NCBI GenBank assembly: GCA_015066745.1
Contig: SVNW01000006.1
Coordinates: forward strand, 16,072 to 80,071
DNA: 64,000 bases
Source: Ruminococcus sp.
Lineage (GTDB): Bacteria; Bacillota; Clostridia; Oscillospirales; Ruminococcaceae
Direction of reading: 5' to 3'
Below, piece after piece: positions 44,537 to 54,412 of the stretch; position 1 is the stretch's first letter, and each line of letters starts with the position of its first letter. Below the pieces are notes generated by a model. That model was not told the origin of the DNA. It made no database searches and saw nothing but the letters and a program-made list of their open reading frames with translations. The position numbers were made by a program, and so were the translations under genes.

Positions 44537-46528
44537 ATGAAGGCAAGTATAAAACAATATAGAGATAATGATATAATACTTTCTATAGGTATGATAGTAA
44601 AAAATGAAGAAAAAGTTCTGAGAAGATGCCTTGACTCGTTAAAACCTCTTATGAAAGCGATAAAATCAGAGTTGATAATTGCTGATACAGGTTCTACAGA
44701 TTCTACTGTTGAAATAGCAAAAGAATATACAGATAACGTTTTCCATTTTGAGTGGATAAATGATTTTTCAGCAGCAAGAAATTCTACCTTAAAAAAAGCA
44801 AAAGGTCAATGGTATATGTTTATTGATGCTGATGAGTATCTGGACGAAGATATAGGGGAGATGATTCATTTTTTCAGTATTCCTGAATTGCGTTCAAAAT
44901 ATAAGTCGCTTCAGATAAATGTAAGAAGTTATGGTGATGAAGGAAAAACTAATTATCAGGATGGTTTGTTGACAAGATTTCAGCGTATAAGTGAACCAGA
45001 TGATAATATAGAGTTTATAGGAAGCGTTCATGAAACTATGTATACACGTTTTCCATTGGGGTATTTTTCTGTTATTTTACATCATACAGGTTATTGTTTT
45101 TCGTCAGTTAAGCAGAACTTTGATAAGAAAAACAGAAATATGGTTCTTATGAGAGAAGAATATAAGAAAAATCCAACAGATCTTAGAATGCTTAGTCATT
45201 TGATAGATGGTGGATTTTTTAATCCTGATGAAACAGAAAAATATATTCAAGAGTCTTTGGAATTGGTAAGAAAAGATAGATTTCATATGTACAGTAATGT
45301 ATTATATATGCAAGCTATAATGTTTTATGAAAATTCTAAACCGGAATATGCTTTAGAATTATGTAAAGAGTATCATCAGACTTTGCCTGACAGTGATAGA
45401 TATGTTGCTACTTTATCAGTTGTTTTATCAGAAGCAAAGATATTGTCTGCATTTTCTAGATATGAAGAAGCATATGAGGCTTTAAAGAGATATATTAGAT
45501 TATATAAAGATTATATTGATGAGAAGATGAACACGGATGATTCGTCAGCTCATCCTATTCTCGGAATGGCACCTCATGAATATATGCGATTTGTATATAT
45601 GTCAGTATTGTGTCTGGTAAAGTTAAAAAGATTTGATGAAGCTTTTACTGCTCTTGATGGTATTGATATTACAGAACTGGAAAATGAGGAATTCAGAGAG
45701 TTTTTAGGAACTCTTAGAGAAGTGTGTACAGAGAAAAAAGATTATTCATATCTTGCTAAATATTATATAATCATAAGCAATACTAAGTTTGAAAAAAATG
45801 ATAAAGATAAGAAAGCATTATGTTTATATATGCTTGAAAGTGTTTATTATTCTTTAATTACAGATGTAGAACGAAAAAAATATGCGATGGATATTATTAA
45901 TAACAGTGAAGGTGGAATATATCCTGAATTAATGAGATTAGTTATATTCCAAGAAGATGTTAATTTTACAGATAATTTTAAAAAAGTAATAAATAAAATA
46001 GAAAATTGGGATGATGGATATACAGTTGCTATTTATCTTGCGATAAAGCATAAGATAGATATAAGTGATATCGTTTTAAAAATGAATACCGATTTGTTTA
46101 GAGTACAATTAGAAACAGTGGCAAGTAACAATGATGATTTTACTGGTTATGTTTTGGAATATGGTATGCCACAAACATATACGTCAACAATAAAACAGTT
46201 TTATTGGATTGTCTCACTTTATGAAAAAGCTGCATATTACAGTTATAAATTGAATAATTCGGATAAGTATAAAATTTATAATATATTTACATCGCTACTT
46301 GGTGATTATGTAATGAATATTTATAATCCTGAGTTGCTTAATGATGATGATATTCAAGTGTTGCCGAATCTTCATAAATTTGGATTTTATATGTCTCAAG
46401 CTCAGGCATCACTTAATGCAGGTGATAGTATCGGATATATAAGAGGAATGAAAAAAGCACTTGTAAACTGTGAATCTATGAGAGAAATAGTAGAATTTAT
46501 GCTTGAGGAGTTTAAAAAAATGATATGA
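44537..46528 (+). CDS. Family 2 glycosyltransferase with long helical C-terminus, likely flagellin glycosyltransferase
   Basis: About 663 residues. N-terminal GT2 domain: LSIGMIVKNEEKVLRRCLDS, IADTGSTDSTVEIAKEY, and the DxD-type FIDADEY. Residues 240-660 are helical and TPR-like. In Clostridioides difficile a GT2 directly downstream of fliC adds the first sugar to flagellin; this gene has the same position. ATG 44537 is 11 nt from aaggag; ATG 44528 is too close. It begins the glycan cluster. Confidence 0.85.
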   Translation: MKASIKQYRDNDIILSIGMIVKNEEKVLRRCLDSLKPLMKAIKSELIIADTGSTDSTVEIAKEYTDNVFHFEWINDFSAARNSTLKKAKGQWYMFIDADEYLDEDIGEMIHFFSIPELRSKYKSLQINVRSYGDEGKTNYQDGLLTRFQRISEPDDNIEFIGSVHETMYTRFPLGYFSVILHHTGYCFSSVKQNFDKKNRNMVLMREEYKKNPTDLRMLSHLIDGGFFNPDETEKYIQESLELVRKDRFHMYSNVLYMQAIMFYENSKPEYALELCKEYHQTLPDSDRYVATLSVVLSEAKILSAFSRYEEAYEALKRYIRLYKDYIDEKMNTDDSSAHPILGMAPHEYMRFVYMSVLCLVKLKRFDEAFTALDGIDITELENEEFREFLGTLREVCTEKKDYSYLAKYYIIISNTKFEKNDKDKKALCLYMLESVYYSLITDVERKKYAMDIINNSEGGIYPELMRLVIFQEDVNFTDNFKKVINKIENWDDGYTVAIYLAIKHKIDISDIVLKMNTDLFRVQLETVASNNDDFTGYVLEYGMPQTYTSTIKQFYWIVSLYEKAAYYSYKLNNSDKYKIYNIFTSLLGDYVMNIYNPELLNDDDIQVLPNLHKFGFYMSQAQASLNAGDSIGYIRGMKKALVNCESMREIVEFMLEEFKKMI

Positions 46529-46540
46529 GGAGCGAATATA

Positions 46541-47320
46541 ATGAAAGTTGTAATACTTGCCGGTGGGCTTGGCACTAGAATAAGCGAAGAAAGTCACCTG
46601 AAACCTAAGCCAATGATAGGAATAGGAGAATATCCGATTATATGGCATATAATGAAATATTATTCTCAATTTGGGTTTAATGATTTTGTTATATGTTGCG
46701 GTTACAAAAGCTTTGTTATAAAAGAATATTTCGCTTCTTATTATCTTTATCAATCAGATGTAATATTTGATTTTGCAGATAATAACAGAATGACACTTCA
46801 TAATAACGTTGCAGAACCATGGAAAGTTACACTTGTAGAAACAGGTACATATACACAAACAGGTGGACGTATCAAGAAAATACAGAAGTATATCGGAAAC
46901 GAAGCTTTTATGCTTACTTATGGTGATGGAGTTTCAAATGTTGATCTTAATGAGCTTTTAAATTGTCATAAATCTTCCGGTGCAGTTGCAACTATGACCG
47001 CTATTCAGCCCGGAGGAAGATTTGGTGTTTTGGAGATCGAAGAAAACGGTGTGATTTCAAAGTTTGCCGAAAAATCAAAAGAAGATGGCGGTTGGATAAA
47101 TGGCGGATTTATGGTGTTAGAACCTGAGATATTTAACTATCTTGATGATGATGATCAACTGGTGTTTGAAAGAAAGCCACTTGAAAAACTAGCTAGTGAA
47201 AGTAAATTAAATGCGTATAAACATTATGGTTTCTGGCAGTGTATGGACACTATAAGAGATAAAAATTATCTTGAAAGTGTATGGGAGAGTGGGAAGGCAC
47301 CGTGGAAGATATGGAAATGA
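46541..47320 (+). CDS. rfbF: Glucose-1-phosphate cytidylyltransferase
   Basis: A 259-residue nucleotidyltransferase making CDP-glucose from glucose 1-phosphate and CTP. GGLGTRISEESHLKPKPM is the RfbF-type signature, followed by EYPIIWHIMKYYSQFGFNDF, MLTYGDGVSNVDL and GGWINGGFMVLEPE. Complete. First enzyme of the CDP-6-deoxyhexose pathway; its partner dehydratase is encoded two genes downstream. Confidence 0.95.
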   Translation: MKVVILAGGLGTRISEESHLKPKPMIGIGEYPIIWHIMKYYSQFGFNDFVICCGYKSFVIKEYFASYYLYQSDVIFDFADNNRMTLHNNVAEPWKVTLVETGTYTQTGGRIKKIQKYIGNEAFMLTYGDGVSNVDLNELLNCHKSSGAVATMTAIQPGGRFGVLEIEENGVISKFAEKSKEDGGWINGGFMVLEPEIFNYLDDDDQLVFERKPLEKLASESKLNAYKHYGFWQCMDTIRDKNYLESVWESGKAPWKIWK

Positions 47321-47336
47321 TGGGGGGAGAAGAGTA

Positions 47337-48443
47337 GTGGTAATAAGAGCAAAAACAAAAATGCTTTTTGAGGGTAAGCCTCTTACAGAAAATCAGAGAA
47401 TTAATTCTGAAAAAAATATACGTGAAATAGACGAAAACAAAACAGTTCTTGAATCTTATCCAAGAAGACTTGTGTTTGAATTAACTAATGCATGTAATTT
47501 GAATTGTGTTATGTGTGGAAGAAATGCAGCTGATTTTAAACTGACTTCGTTCGATATAGATTTATTCAAATCTTTTGAACCTATGATGGATATTATAGAA
47601 GAAGTCACACTTATGGGGTGGGGGGAACCAACCATACATCCTCATTTCAATGAAATGTTGGAAATTATCAACAAGCATAGTGCAAGAAAATATTTTTGTA
47701 CTAATGGTATGAATCTTAAAAAGATTAAAGAAAGTCTTTTTAAATATAATGTAGATGTTTTTGCTGTAAGTGTTGACGGAGCAACGCAGGAGACTAATGC
47801 AAGAATAAGAAGGGGCTCTGATTTAGAGCGGATAAAATCTGATCTTAAAGATATAGTTAAAGAAAAAAAGAGCAGAGGACTTAAGTATCCGTGGATCAAT
47901 TTTGTTTTTTGTGCAATGAAGTCAAATATTCATGAACTTCCTGAGCTTGTCAGGCTTGCAGCTGAAATAGGGATTGAAGAAGTAAAAGTGGTTTATCTTA
48001 CGGTGTTTAATGAAGACCTTATTGATGAGTCACTTTGGGGCATGGAAGATGAAGTGAGAAGAGTTTTTGATGAGGCGATAACTGTAGGTGATGAATTAGG
48101 TATAATTTTGAAGCTACCACATATTGCTGGTGAAGATGTTGCAGATAACAAACTTCATAAAGATTGTTTTGTAGCATGGCGTGATTTTTTTCTGGGTTCT
48201 GATGGTTATGTACGTCCATGTATGTCAACACCGGTAAAATTTTTTAAGTATGATAATACTAGAGAATTTATGGATATATGGAATTCGGCTGAGTATCAAA
48301 GATATCGTCAGTGTGTAAATACTTCAGATATGGATTCACCTTGTAAAAGATGTTATCAATCTTCACATTGTAACTGGAATAATAAAACATCTTTTATACA
48401 GATAGGGGAACACTTTTCACCTGAATGGGAGAAAAATAAATAA
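47337..48443 (+). CDS. Radical SAM protein with SPASM-like C-terminus
   Basis: A 368-residue radical SAM enzyme. LTNACNLNCVMC gives the CxxxCxxC iron-sulfur motif; VTLMGWGEPTIHP and VDGATQETNARIRRG follow. C-terminal cysteines in DCFVAW, RPCMST, SPCKRCYQSSHC fit a SPASM auxiliary cluster. The substrate is unknown; wedged between rfbF and rfbG it may act on the sugar, or on the flagellin. GTG 47337 follows ggggggaga; earlier in-frame codons overlap rfbF. It overlaps rfbG by one base. Confidence 0.88.
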   Translation: MVIRAKTKMLFEGKPLTENQRINSEKNIREIDENKTVLESYPRRLVFELTNACNLNCVMCGRNAADFKLTSFDIDLFKSFEPMMDIIEEVTLMGWGEPTIHPHFNEMLEIINKHSARKYFCTNGMNLKKIKESLFKYNVDVFAVSVDGATQETNARIRRGSDLERIKSDLKDIVKEKKSRGLKYPWINFVFCAMKSNIHELPELVRLAAEIGIEEVKVVYLTVFNEDLIDESLWGMEDEVRRVFDEAITVGDELGIILKLPHIAGEDVADNKLHKDCFVAWRDFFLGSDGYVRPCMSTPVKFFKYDNTREFMDIWNSAEYQRYRQCVNTSDMDSPCKRCYQSSHCNWNNKTSFIQIGEHFSPEWEKNK

Positions 48444-49522
48444 TGTTTGATGTAGAGTTTTTCAAAGATAAAAAGATTTTATTGACTGGTCATACAGGTT
48501 TTAAGGGGACATGGCTCTCTCTTATGTTTGAATATCTTGGAGCAGATGTTTATGGATTTGCACTTGAAAATAGTGAGAATGCCATGTTTTTTAATCAGAC
48601 TTCACCAAGAATAATTGAATCTTGTATGGGATATATTCAAGATAAAAATAAGATTTTGAAGTTTGTAAAAAAAATAAGACCTGAGATAATAATACATTTT
48701 GCTTCTCATTCAACTTTAAACAGAAGTGATGAGATTGCTGATTATATTTTTGAATCTAATATATCAGGATTGGTAAATCTTCTTGAGGCTATCCGTCAGG
48801 TAGATTCAGTAAAATCGGTATTGGTTGTAACAAGTGATAAATGCTACAAGAATATTGAAAGCTCAGAAGGATACAGCGAGGATTCAGTTCTTGGCGCACA
48901 AGATCCCTATTCTACCAGTAAGGCTTGTCAGGAGCTTCTTACTGAATGCTATAGAAGGTCTTTCTTTTCTCACGAAAAATTAAACATTCCGATTGCTACA
49001 GCAAGAGCAAGCAATGTTATAGGCGGTGGGGATTATAATATGACAAGACTCTTTCCTTATCTTCTTGATTGTTTTTCAAAAGGAATTACAGCTGAAATAA
49101 GAAATCCCTCTGCCATAAGACCATGGCAAAATGTTCTTGATGTACTTGGCGGTTATCTTACCTTAGTTGAAAAACTTTACAGGTGTGGTGATGCAAATTC
49201 AGTATATTCATCAGCTTTTAATTTTGGACCGGATAGTGATGGTTTTGTAACAGTTGGAGATGCAGCAAATATCTTATCAGGATTTTTTGAAAAATCATCT
49301 TATATTGTTTCTGGTTCTTTGAAAAATGTTATTGAAACTAATGTTCTCAAACTTGATAGTACAAAAGCTCATGAGATATTGAAATGGAATCAGCTTTATA
49401 GTTTTACAGAGACATTGAAAATGTCAGCAGAATTTATAAAACGTTCTTACTATGAAAATCTTAGGACTATAGCGATGGATAATATAAAGGAGTATGTAAG
49501 AGGAGTTTGTGATGGCGGATAA
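48443..49522 (+). CDS. rfbG: CDP-glucose 4,6-dehydratase
   Basis: A 359-residue extended SDR enzyme that makes CDP-4-keto-6-deoxyglucose. Rossmann motif LLTGHTGFKGTWLSLM, catalytic YSTSKACQE (Tyr-x3-Lys), TARASNVIGGGDY, and AIRPWQNVLDVLGGYL, the RfbG-type substrate pocket. It is linked to rfbF in the same operon. No rfbH-type 3-dehydrase is present, so the product is not routed to a 3,6-dideoxyhexose by the usual path. Confidence 0.93.
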   Translation: MFDVEFFKDKKILLTGHTGFKGTWLSLMFEYLGADVYGFALENSENAMFFNQTSPRIIESCMGYIQDKNKILKFVKKIRPEIIIHFASHSTLNRSDEIADYIFESNISGLVNLLEAIRQVDSVKSVLVVTSDKCYKNIESSEGYSEDSVLGAQDPYSTSKACQELLTECYRRSFFSHEKLNIPIATARASNVIGGGDYNMTRLFPYLLDCFSKGITAEIRNPSAIRPWQNVLDVLGGYLTLVEKLYRCGDANSVYSSAFNFGPDSDGFVTVGDAANILSGFFEKSSYIVSGSLKNVIETNVLKLDSTKAHEILKWNQLYSFTETLKMSAEFIKRSYYENLRTIAMDNIKEYVRGVCDGG

Positions 49523-50333
49523 TTACAATGATATAAGAGAGTTTGCTACTAAGGTAAGAAAAGAAGTAGCTAAAATACTTAACAGAACACATGATTCGCA
49601 TATTGGTGGTGGCTATTCATCAATAGATATTTTATCTGTATTGTATACTAGGGTTCTTAATATTACAAGCGAAAATCTTAACGATCCTAATAGAGATATA
49701 TTTATACTTAGCAAAGGACATATAGCAGCTTCCTTGTATACAGTACTTGCGTACAAGGGGATAATTCCGTTTTCAGACCTCGACAAACATGTTGTTGATG
49801 GCGAAAACTATGCTGGACATTCAAGACGATATGTAGTTCCTGGAATTGAAATGTCAGCTGGATCTCTTGGTCATGGAGCTAATGTAGGTATAGGTATGGC
49901 TTATGCTAAAAGATGCATGGGGTATACCGGAAATGTATATGTTCTTATGGGGGATGGCGAGTGTAATGAGGGAACTGTATGGGAGGCTGCGATGTGTGCA
50001 GCACGTTTTAGCCTTTCAAATCTTGTGCTAATTGTTGATAGAAATCGGCTTCAGTCATATGGCAGTGACGTTGAAGTCATGAATATGGGTGATATGGCTC
50101 AGAAGTTCAGAAGCTTTGGGTGTAATGTTCATGAGATTGATGGGCATGATTACAGACAGATTTTAAATTCACTTATGACATCAACTGCACGCATGCCTTC
50201 AACTCCTACAGTAATAATAGCAAATACAACAAAGGGTAAAGGTGCATCGTTTATGGAAAACAGACTTGAATGGCATTTTAAGTCTCCGAATGATGAACAG
50301 CTGGCAATAATATTAAAGGAGCTTGGAGAATGA
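49512..50333 (+). CDS. Transketolase, N-terminal (ThDP-binding) subunit
   Basis: A 273-residue split transketolase subunit. LSKGHIAASLYTVLAYKG, SAGSLGHGANVGIGMAYA and the ThDP motif MGDGECNEGTVWEA are present. It moves two-carbon ketol units with the C-terminal subunit encoded next. ATG 49512 follows aggag and overlaps rfbG by 11 nt, indicating translational coupling with the CDP-sugar pathway rather than the pentose pathway. Confidence 0.93.
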   Translation: MADNYNDIREFATKVRKEVAKILNRTHDSHIGGGYSSIDILSVLYTRVLNITSENLNDPNRDIFILSKGHIAASLYTVLAYKGIIPFSDLDKHVVDGENYAGHSRRYVVPGIEMSAGSLGHGANVGIGMAYAKRCMGYTGNVYVLMGDGECNEGTVWEAAMCAARFSLSNLVLIVDRNRLQSYGSDVEVMNMGDMAQKFRSFGCNVHEIDGHDYRQILNSLMTSTARMPSTPTVIIANTTKGKGASFMENRLEWHFKSPNDEQLAIILKELGE

Positions 50334-51253
50334 GAAGTACGTTTGTAAAAGTTTTAGATAAGATTGCTGAGAAAGACGAAAAAGTAATTTGTGTAATAGG
50401 TGATACAGGATATTCTGTTTTTGAAGATTTTGAAAAAAAATATAAAGAAAGATTTGTGAATATAGGTATAGCTGAACAGAACTTTGTTAGTTTTGGGGCA
50501 GGGCTTGCTGCGATGGGAATGAAGCCGTTTATATATAATGTTGTTTCTTTCATGACATACAGAGCATTTGAACAAATAGAACTTGATATTTGTTTTCAGG
50601 AAAATCCGGTTGTACTTGTTGGCGTAGGTGGTGGTCATGCATACGGACCGGCCGGTCCGACACATCATGGTTATTTTGATATTTCTCTTATGACATCTCT
50701 TCCGAATATGACAGTTATTTGTCCTGGTGATCCTATTGAAATGGAAGCTGCAATGTATGCTGCATATAATATGAACAGTCCGGTTTATATAAGAATAGGA
50801 AGAAGTGTCGATCCGCTAGTTCATAGTAGTCAAATAGATTTTACAAAAAGCAGATATTTAGAAATACATAAGGGCAAAGACGTAGCATTATTGGTTACAG
50901 GTACAATGCTTAAAGATGCAGTAAAAATTGTAGATGATTTAAAAAAATCAGGAATAAATATATCGTTATATAGTGTTCCTTTTGTTAAACCAATTGATGA
51001 AGAACTTATAATAAAATGTTCCGAATCTTACGATTATATATTTACTCTTGAAGAACATAGCATAAATGGTGGTTTAGGAACGGCAGTCGGAAATGTAATT
51101 CTTGAAAAAAATCTTTCTGTCAGATTGCATAAGTTTGGATTTCCTGATATGTTTGCTCCTGTTACTGGATCAAGAGAATATTTGAATAAGCTTTATGGTA
51201 TAGATTCAGATAGTGTCGTTAATACTATAAAATCATTAGTTTATGGAGAGTGA
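50330..51253 (+). CDS. Transketolase, C-terminal (pyrimidine-binding) subunit
   Basis: A 307-residue partner subunit with the catalytic-Glu stretch GIAEQNFVSFGAGLAAMG, RAFEQIELDICF, GPTHHGYFDISLMTSLPNM and a C-terminal domain. It overlaps the previous gene by four bases (ATGA). Both halves are complete. Similar split pairs occur in carbohydrate clusters, where a ketol group is added to a keto sugar. Confidence 0.93.
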   Translation: MRSTFVKVLDKIAEKDEKVICVIGDTGYSVFEDFEKKYKERFVNIGIAEQNFVSFGAGLAAMGMKPFIYNVVSFMTYRAFEQIELDICFQENPVVLVGVGGGHAYGPAGPTHHGYFDISLMTSLPNMTVICPGDPIEMEAAMYAAYNMNSPVYIRIGRSVDPLVHSSQIDFTKSRYLEIHKGKDVALLVTGTMLKDAVKIVDDLKKSGINISLYSVPFVKPIDEELIIKCSESYDYIFTLEEHSINGGLGTAVGNVILEKNLSVRLHKFGFPDMFAPVTGSREYLNKLYGIDSDSVVNTIKSLVYGE

Positions 51254-52449
51254 TGTTTGTGAATTGTATTGACAAAATTTTTAATGATTTTGAGGCTATT
51301 CGTTCTGACATTGAAATCAGCATAGACAAAATGAAACATGAACTTGGAGAATTTATAGACCATATTGTGTTATATGGTGCAGGCAGTGCAGGAATCGCAT
51401 TCTTAAAATATTTGAATGATGTTGATATTCATCCTGTTTGTTTTGCTGATGGAAAACAAGAAAAATGGGGAACGATGTGTGAAGGACTTAATATTATTTC
51501 TCCTGAAACTATTACAGAGGTAGTTGGAAAAAAAGCTCTTGTAATAGTTACTATTAATACAGATGGAAAAAGATATTGTAAAAGTTTTGAAGAAGCCTTG
51601 AGAATTGACGGACATTGTGGTGTGCATAAGATGCTTCATGAATATGGATGTGATAATGTTATTGATTATACATATTTCAGAAGATGTCACTCACTATTTC
51701 ATGGGGATAATTATAATTTGCCATCTTGTTCCGATATTAATATGATGTTAAAGAACCGTGAATGCATATCATCAGTTTATGATTTATTGGAAGATGATCT
51801 TTCTAAAGAAACTTATGAAAAGATTGTAAAATTCAGGTTGATTGATGATAGTATTACGATTCCAACATTAACTCAGGAAAATCAATATTTTGAGCCTGAT
51901 ATGTATAGTGTTCATAATAATGCTTGTTTTGTTGATTGTGGTGCATTTAACGGAATAAGTTTAAAAACATTTCTGAAGATAAATGGTGGATTTAAAAAGT
52001 ATTATGGAATTGAGCCAGATAGATACAATTATGAACTGCTTAATGATTTTGTAAATAGTCTTTCTGAAAATATACGAGATAAATGTGATATATATAATGT
52101 TGCAGCTTATGATAATTGTAGTGAAGAATTAATATATTCATTAAAAGGACCTGGAAGTTTTATGAGTGATAAAGGTAATGAGCTTGTAAGAACCAGAACA
52201 ATCGATGATATATTGGATAGCAGTGAAGCGACATATATAAAAATGAATATTGAAGGTTCAGAAAGGAAAGCGTTGTGTGGTGCAGAGAATACTATAAAGT
52301 TTTTTAAACCTATGTTGGCTATTGCAGGGTATCATAAGACATGGGATTTGTGGGAGATTCCAATACTTATAAAGAAGTTTAGAGCTGATTATAAGATTAG
52401 ACTCAGGTCATATATGAATCATTTGTCGTTTGTTTATTATTGTGAGTGA
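51253..52449 (+). CDS. FkbM-family methyltransferase with N-terminal Rossmann-like domain
   Basis: About 398 residues. The N-terminal part has VLYGAGSAGIAFLKYL, a nucleotide-binding fold seen in sugar-modifying proteins. The C-terminal half is FkbM-like: CFVDCGAFNGISLKTFLKIN, YYGIEPDRYNYELLND and IKMNIEGSERKALCGAENTI. FkbM enzymes methylate sugar hydroxyls. ATG 51253 (protein MFVNCIDK) follows ggag and overlaps the transketolase gene. Base composition is more AT-rich from here on. Confidence 0.82.
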   Translation: MFVNCIDKIFNDFEAIRSDIEISIDKMKHELGEFIDHIVLYGAGSAGIAFLKYLNDVDIHPVCFADGKQEKWGTMCEGLNIISPETITEVVGKKALVIVTINTDGKRYCKSFEEALRIDGHCGVHKMLHEYGCDNVIDYTYFRRCHSLFHGDNYNLPSCSDINMMLKNRECISSVYDLLEDDLSKETYEKIVKFRLIDDSITIPTLTQENQYFEPDMYSVHNNACFVDCGAFNGISLKTFLKINGGFKKYYGIEPDRYNYELLNDFVNSLSENIRDKCDIYNVAAYDNCSEELIYSLKGPGSFMSDKGNELVRTRTIDDILDSSEATYIKMNIEGSERKALCGAENTIKFFKPMLAIAGYHKTWDLWEIPILIKKFRADYKIRLRSYMNHLSFVYYCE

Positions 52450-52450
52450 T

Positions 52451-54412
52451 ATGATGAAAAATAAAAATGTTTTATTATTGGGTTGTTCAGGTTTGATTAG
52501 TTCAGTACTTTTAGATAAGCTTGTGAATTTAGGTTTTAATATAGATGTAGTTGGTCGAAGAATTTCTGAAAATCCGAGTGTAAATTTTATTGAATGGGAT
52601 ATTTTTGAGAGAGACTTTTCTTTTTTTGATAAGATAAAATCTGAATATCTGGCTATAGTTGTTACAGCATGGTCTGGAAATAGGTGTGATGAAAGAGATG
52701 ATGTTGATATTAATATGTCTTGTGCTGTAAGATTAGAGAAAACAATTTTAGAAATATTAGATATAACAGATGTACAACAAATTATTTTAACAGGAAGTCA
52801 AGCAGAATATGGTGTTGTTTCAGGATGTTTAGATGAAAAATCTGAAATTGATATAGAGAGTCTTTCGGCTTATGGAAAAGCAAAACTCTATTTATATGAA
52901 AGCTTGAAAAAATCAGTAAGACATACAATAATAACAGAATTGAGATTTCATAGCGTCTATGGTTTTTGTTGTACCAAAAAGCAAATGCTTGAAGATGTGA
53001 TGATTAATATGTTTAAAGACAATGATGTCATTTTTTATTCTGATGGTTCTCATCATTATGATTTTTTATATGTTGATGATGCAGCAGATTCTATAATTTC
53101 TTCTTTTGGATTAAAAAATCATGATTATTTTAATGTAAGTTCAAATTCTGAAAATAGATTTTGTGATTATATTAAAATACTAAAAAAAATAACTAAAAGC
53201 AAAAGTAAGATTGTATACGGTAATAATAAATCTCCAGATTTTTTATTTAAATGTTATAAATTTATAGATATGACGAATTGGAGAAGGAATTTCTCTTTTG
53301 AAGAAGGTGCTTTAAAGATGTTTTCTCACGTTGTTGAAAATATGTTTAGAAGCAATAATGTGATAATTTATGGTGCTGGATATTGTGGATTAATTTTTTC
53401 AGAAATGCTTTTGGAGAATAATATACTACCTAAAGTTTTTTTTGATTCTAATCCTGAAAAACAAGGAAAAAGTTTTAATGGTATAAGTATTAAAGCAGCA
53501 TATGAATGTGAAGATATTGATGATATTGTAATTGTAAGTATGCTGTCATATACTTATTTTTCTGAAATAAAAGATATGTTATCAGTGATGGGATATAAAA
53601 ATATAAAGCATATCTATGATTTGTGTTATATGGAGAATATTTTTAAAAATCAGCCTCTTATATTTCATATGCCTCGTGACTGGAAAGAAATTAATTGCAA
53701 AAAAATAAAAACTGTAAATGAATTACTTGAAGATAATTTTTCTAAAGAAGTTTATAGTTCAGTTATTGAGTTTGCTAATGGTAAACATGATATTATAATT
53801 AAATCTCTTCCCATGGAAAAGCAATATTTAGCTTATGATATTTACAATCATAATGACAATGAAGTTTTTATTGATTGTGGTGCTTTTAAAGGTGATGTGT
53901 TACGTTTTTTTTGTGAGTATAATTGTAATAAATTCGAAAAATATTATGCTATTGAACCTGATCCAGCGAATTTTTGCAGAATAAAAGAATTATCTCTTGC
54001 TAAAGATGACCGTATTCAAGTTGTAGAATATGCTTTGTCTGATAAACCGGGAAGGTTAAAAATGAAAAATTACTTAAATGAAAACTCAGTCATAAGTAAT
54101 AATGGATTTGATATAAATGTAGATACTCTTGATAATATATGTGATAAATTCAATATTTCTCCTACATTAATAAAAATAGATGTTGAAGGTTTCGAGGATA
54201 ATCTTATTAATGGTGCTATTCGTACAATAAAAAAAAATAAACCATTGATTGCAATAGCGATTTATCATAAATGTAATGATTTGTTTGAGATTCCTATAAA
54301 AATACATAAAATACTTCCATCTCATAAGCTTTTTATCAGAAGTTATATGAATATAAATGAAACAATTTTATATGCTGTACCGCAAGAAAGGGTAATAGAT
54401 GAAATATATTAA
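52451..54412 (+). CDS. SDR - Rossmann - FkbM methyltransferase fusion
   Basis: A 653-residue three-part protein. Residues 1-290: NAD-dependent epimerase/dehydratase with LLLGCSGLISSVLLDKL, TGSQAEYG and YGKAK (Tyr-x3-Lys), and FHSVYGF. Residues 300-400: VIIYGAGYCGLIFSEMLL, the domain also found at the front of 51253-52449. Residues 470-653: FkbM with VFIDCGAFKGDVLRFF and LIKIDVEGFEDNLI. It probably both reduces or epimerises and methylates a sugar. ATG 52451 or 52454 starts it. Confidence 0.82.
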   Translation: MMKNKNVLLLGCSGLISSVLLDKLVNLGFNIDVVGRRISENPSVNFIEWDIFERDFSFFDKIKSEYLAIVVTAWSGNRCDERDDVDINMSCAVRLEKTILEILDITDVQQIILTGSQAEYGVVSGCLDEKSEIDIESLSAYGKAKLYLYESLKKSVRHTIITELRFHSVYGFCCTKKQMLEDVMINMFKDNDVIFYSDGSHHYDFLYVDDAADSIISSFGLKNHDYFNVSSNSENRFCDYIKILKKITKSKSKIVYGNNKSPDFLFKCYKFIDMTNWRRNFSFEEGALKMFSHVVENMFRSNNVIIYGAGYCGLIFSEMLLENNILPKVFFDSNPEKQGKSFNGISIKAAYECEDIDDIVIVSMLSYTYFSEIKDMLSVMGYKNIKHIYDLCYMENIFKNQPLIFHMPRDWKEINCKKIKTVNELLEDNFSKEVYSSVIEFANGKHDIIIKSLPMEKQYLAYDIYNHNDNEVFIDCGAFKGDVLRFFCEYNCNKFEKYYAIEPDPANFCRIKELSLAKDDRIQVVEYALSDKPGRLKMKNYLNENSVISNNGFDINVDTLDNICDKFNISPTLIKIDVEGFEDNLINGAIRTIKKNKPLIAIAIYHKCNDLFEIPIKIHKILPSHKLFIRSYMNINETILYAVPQERVIDEIY

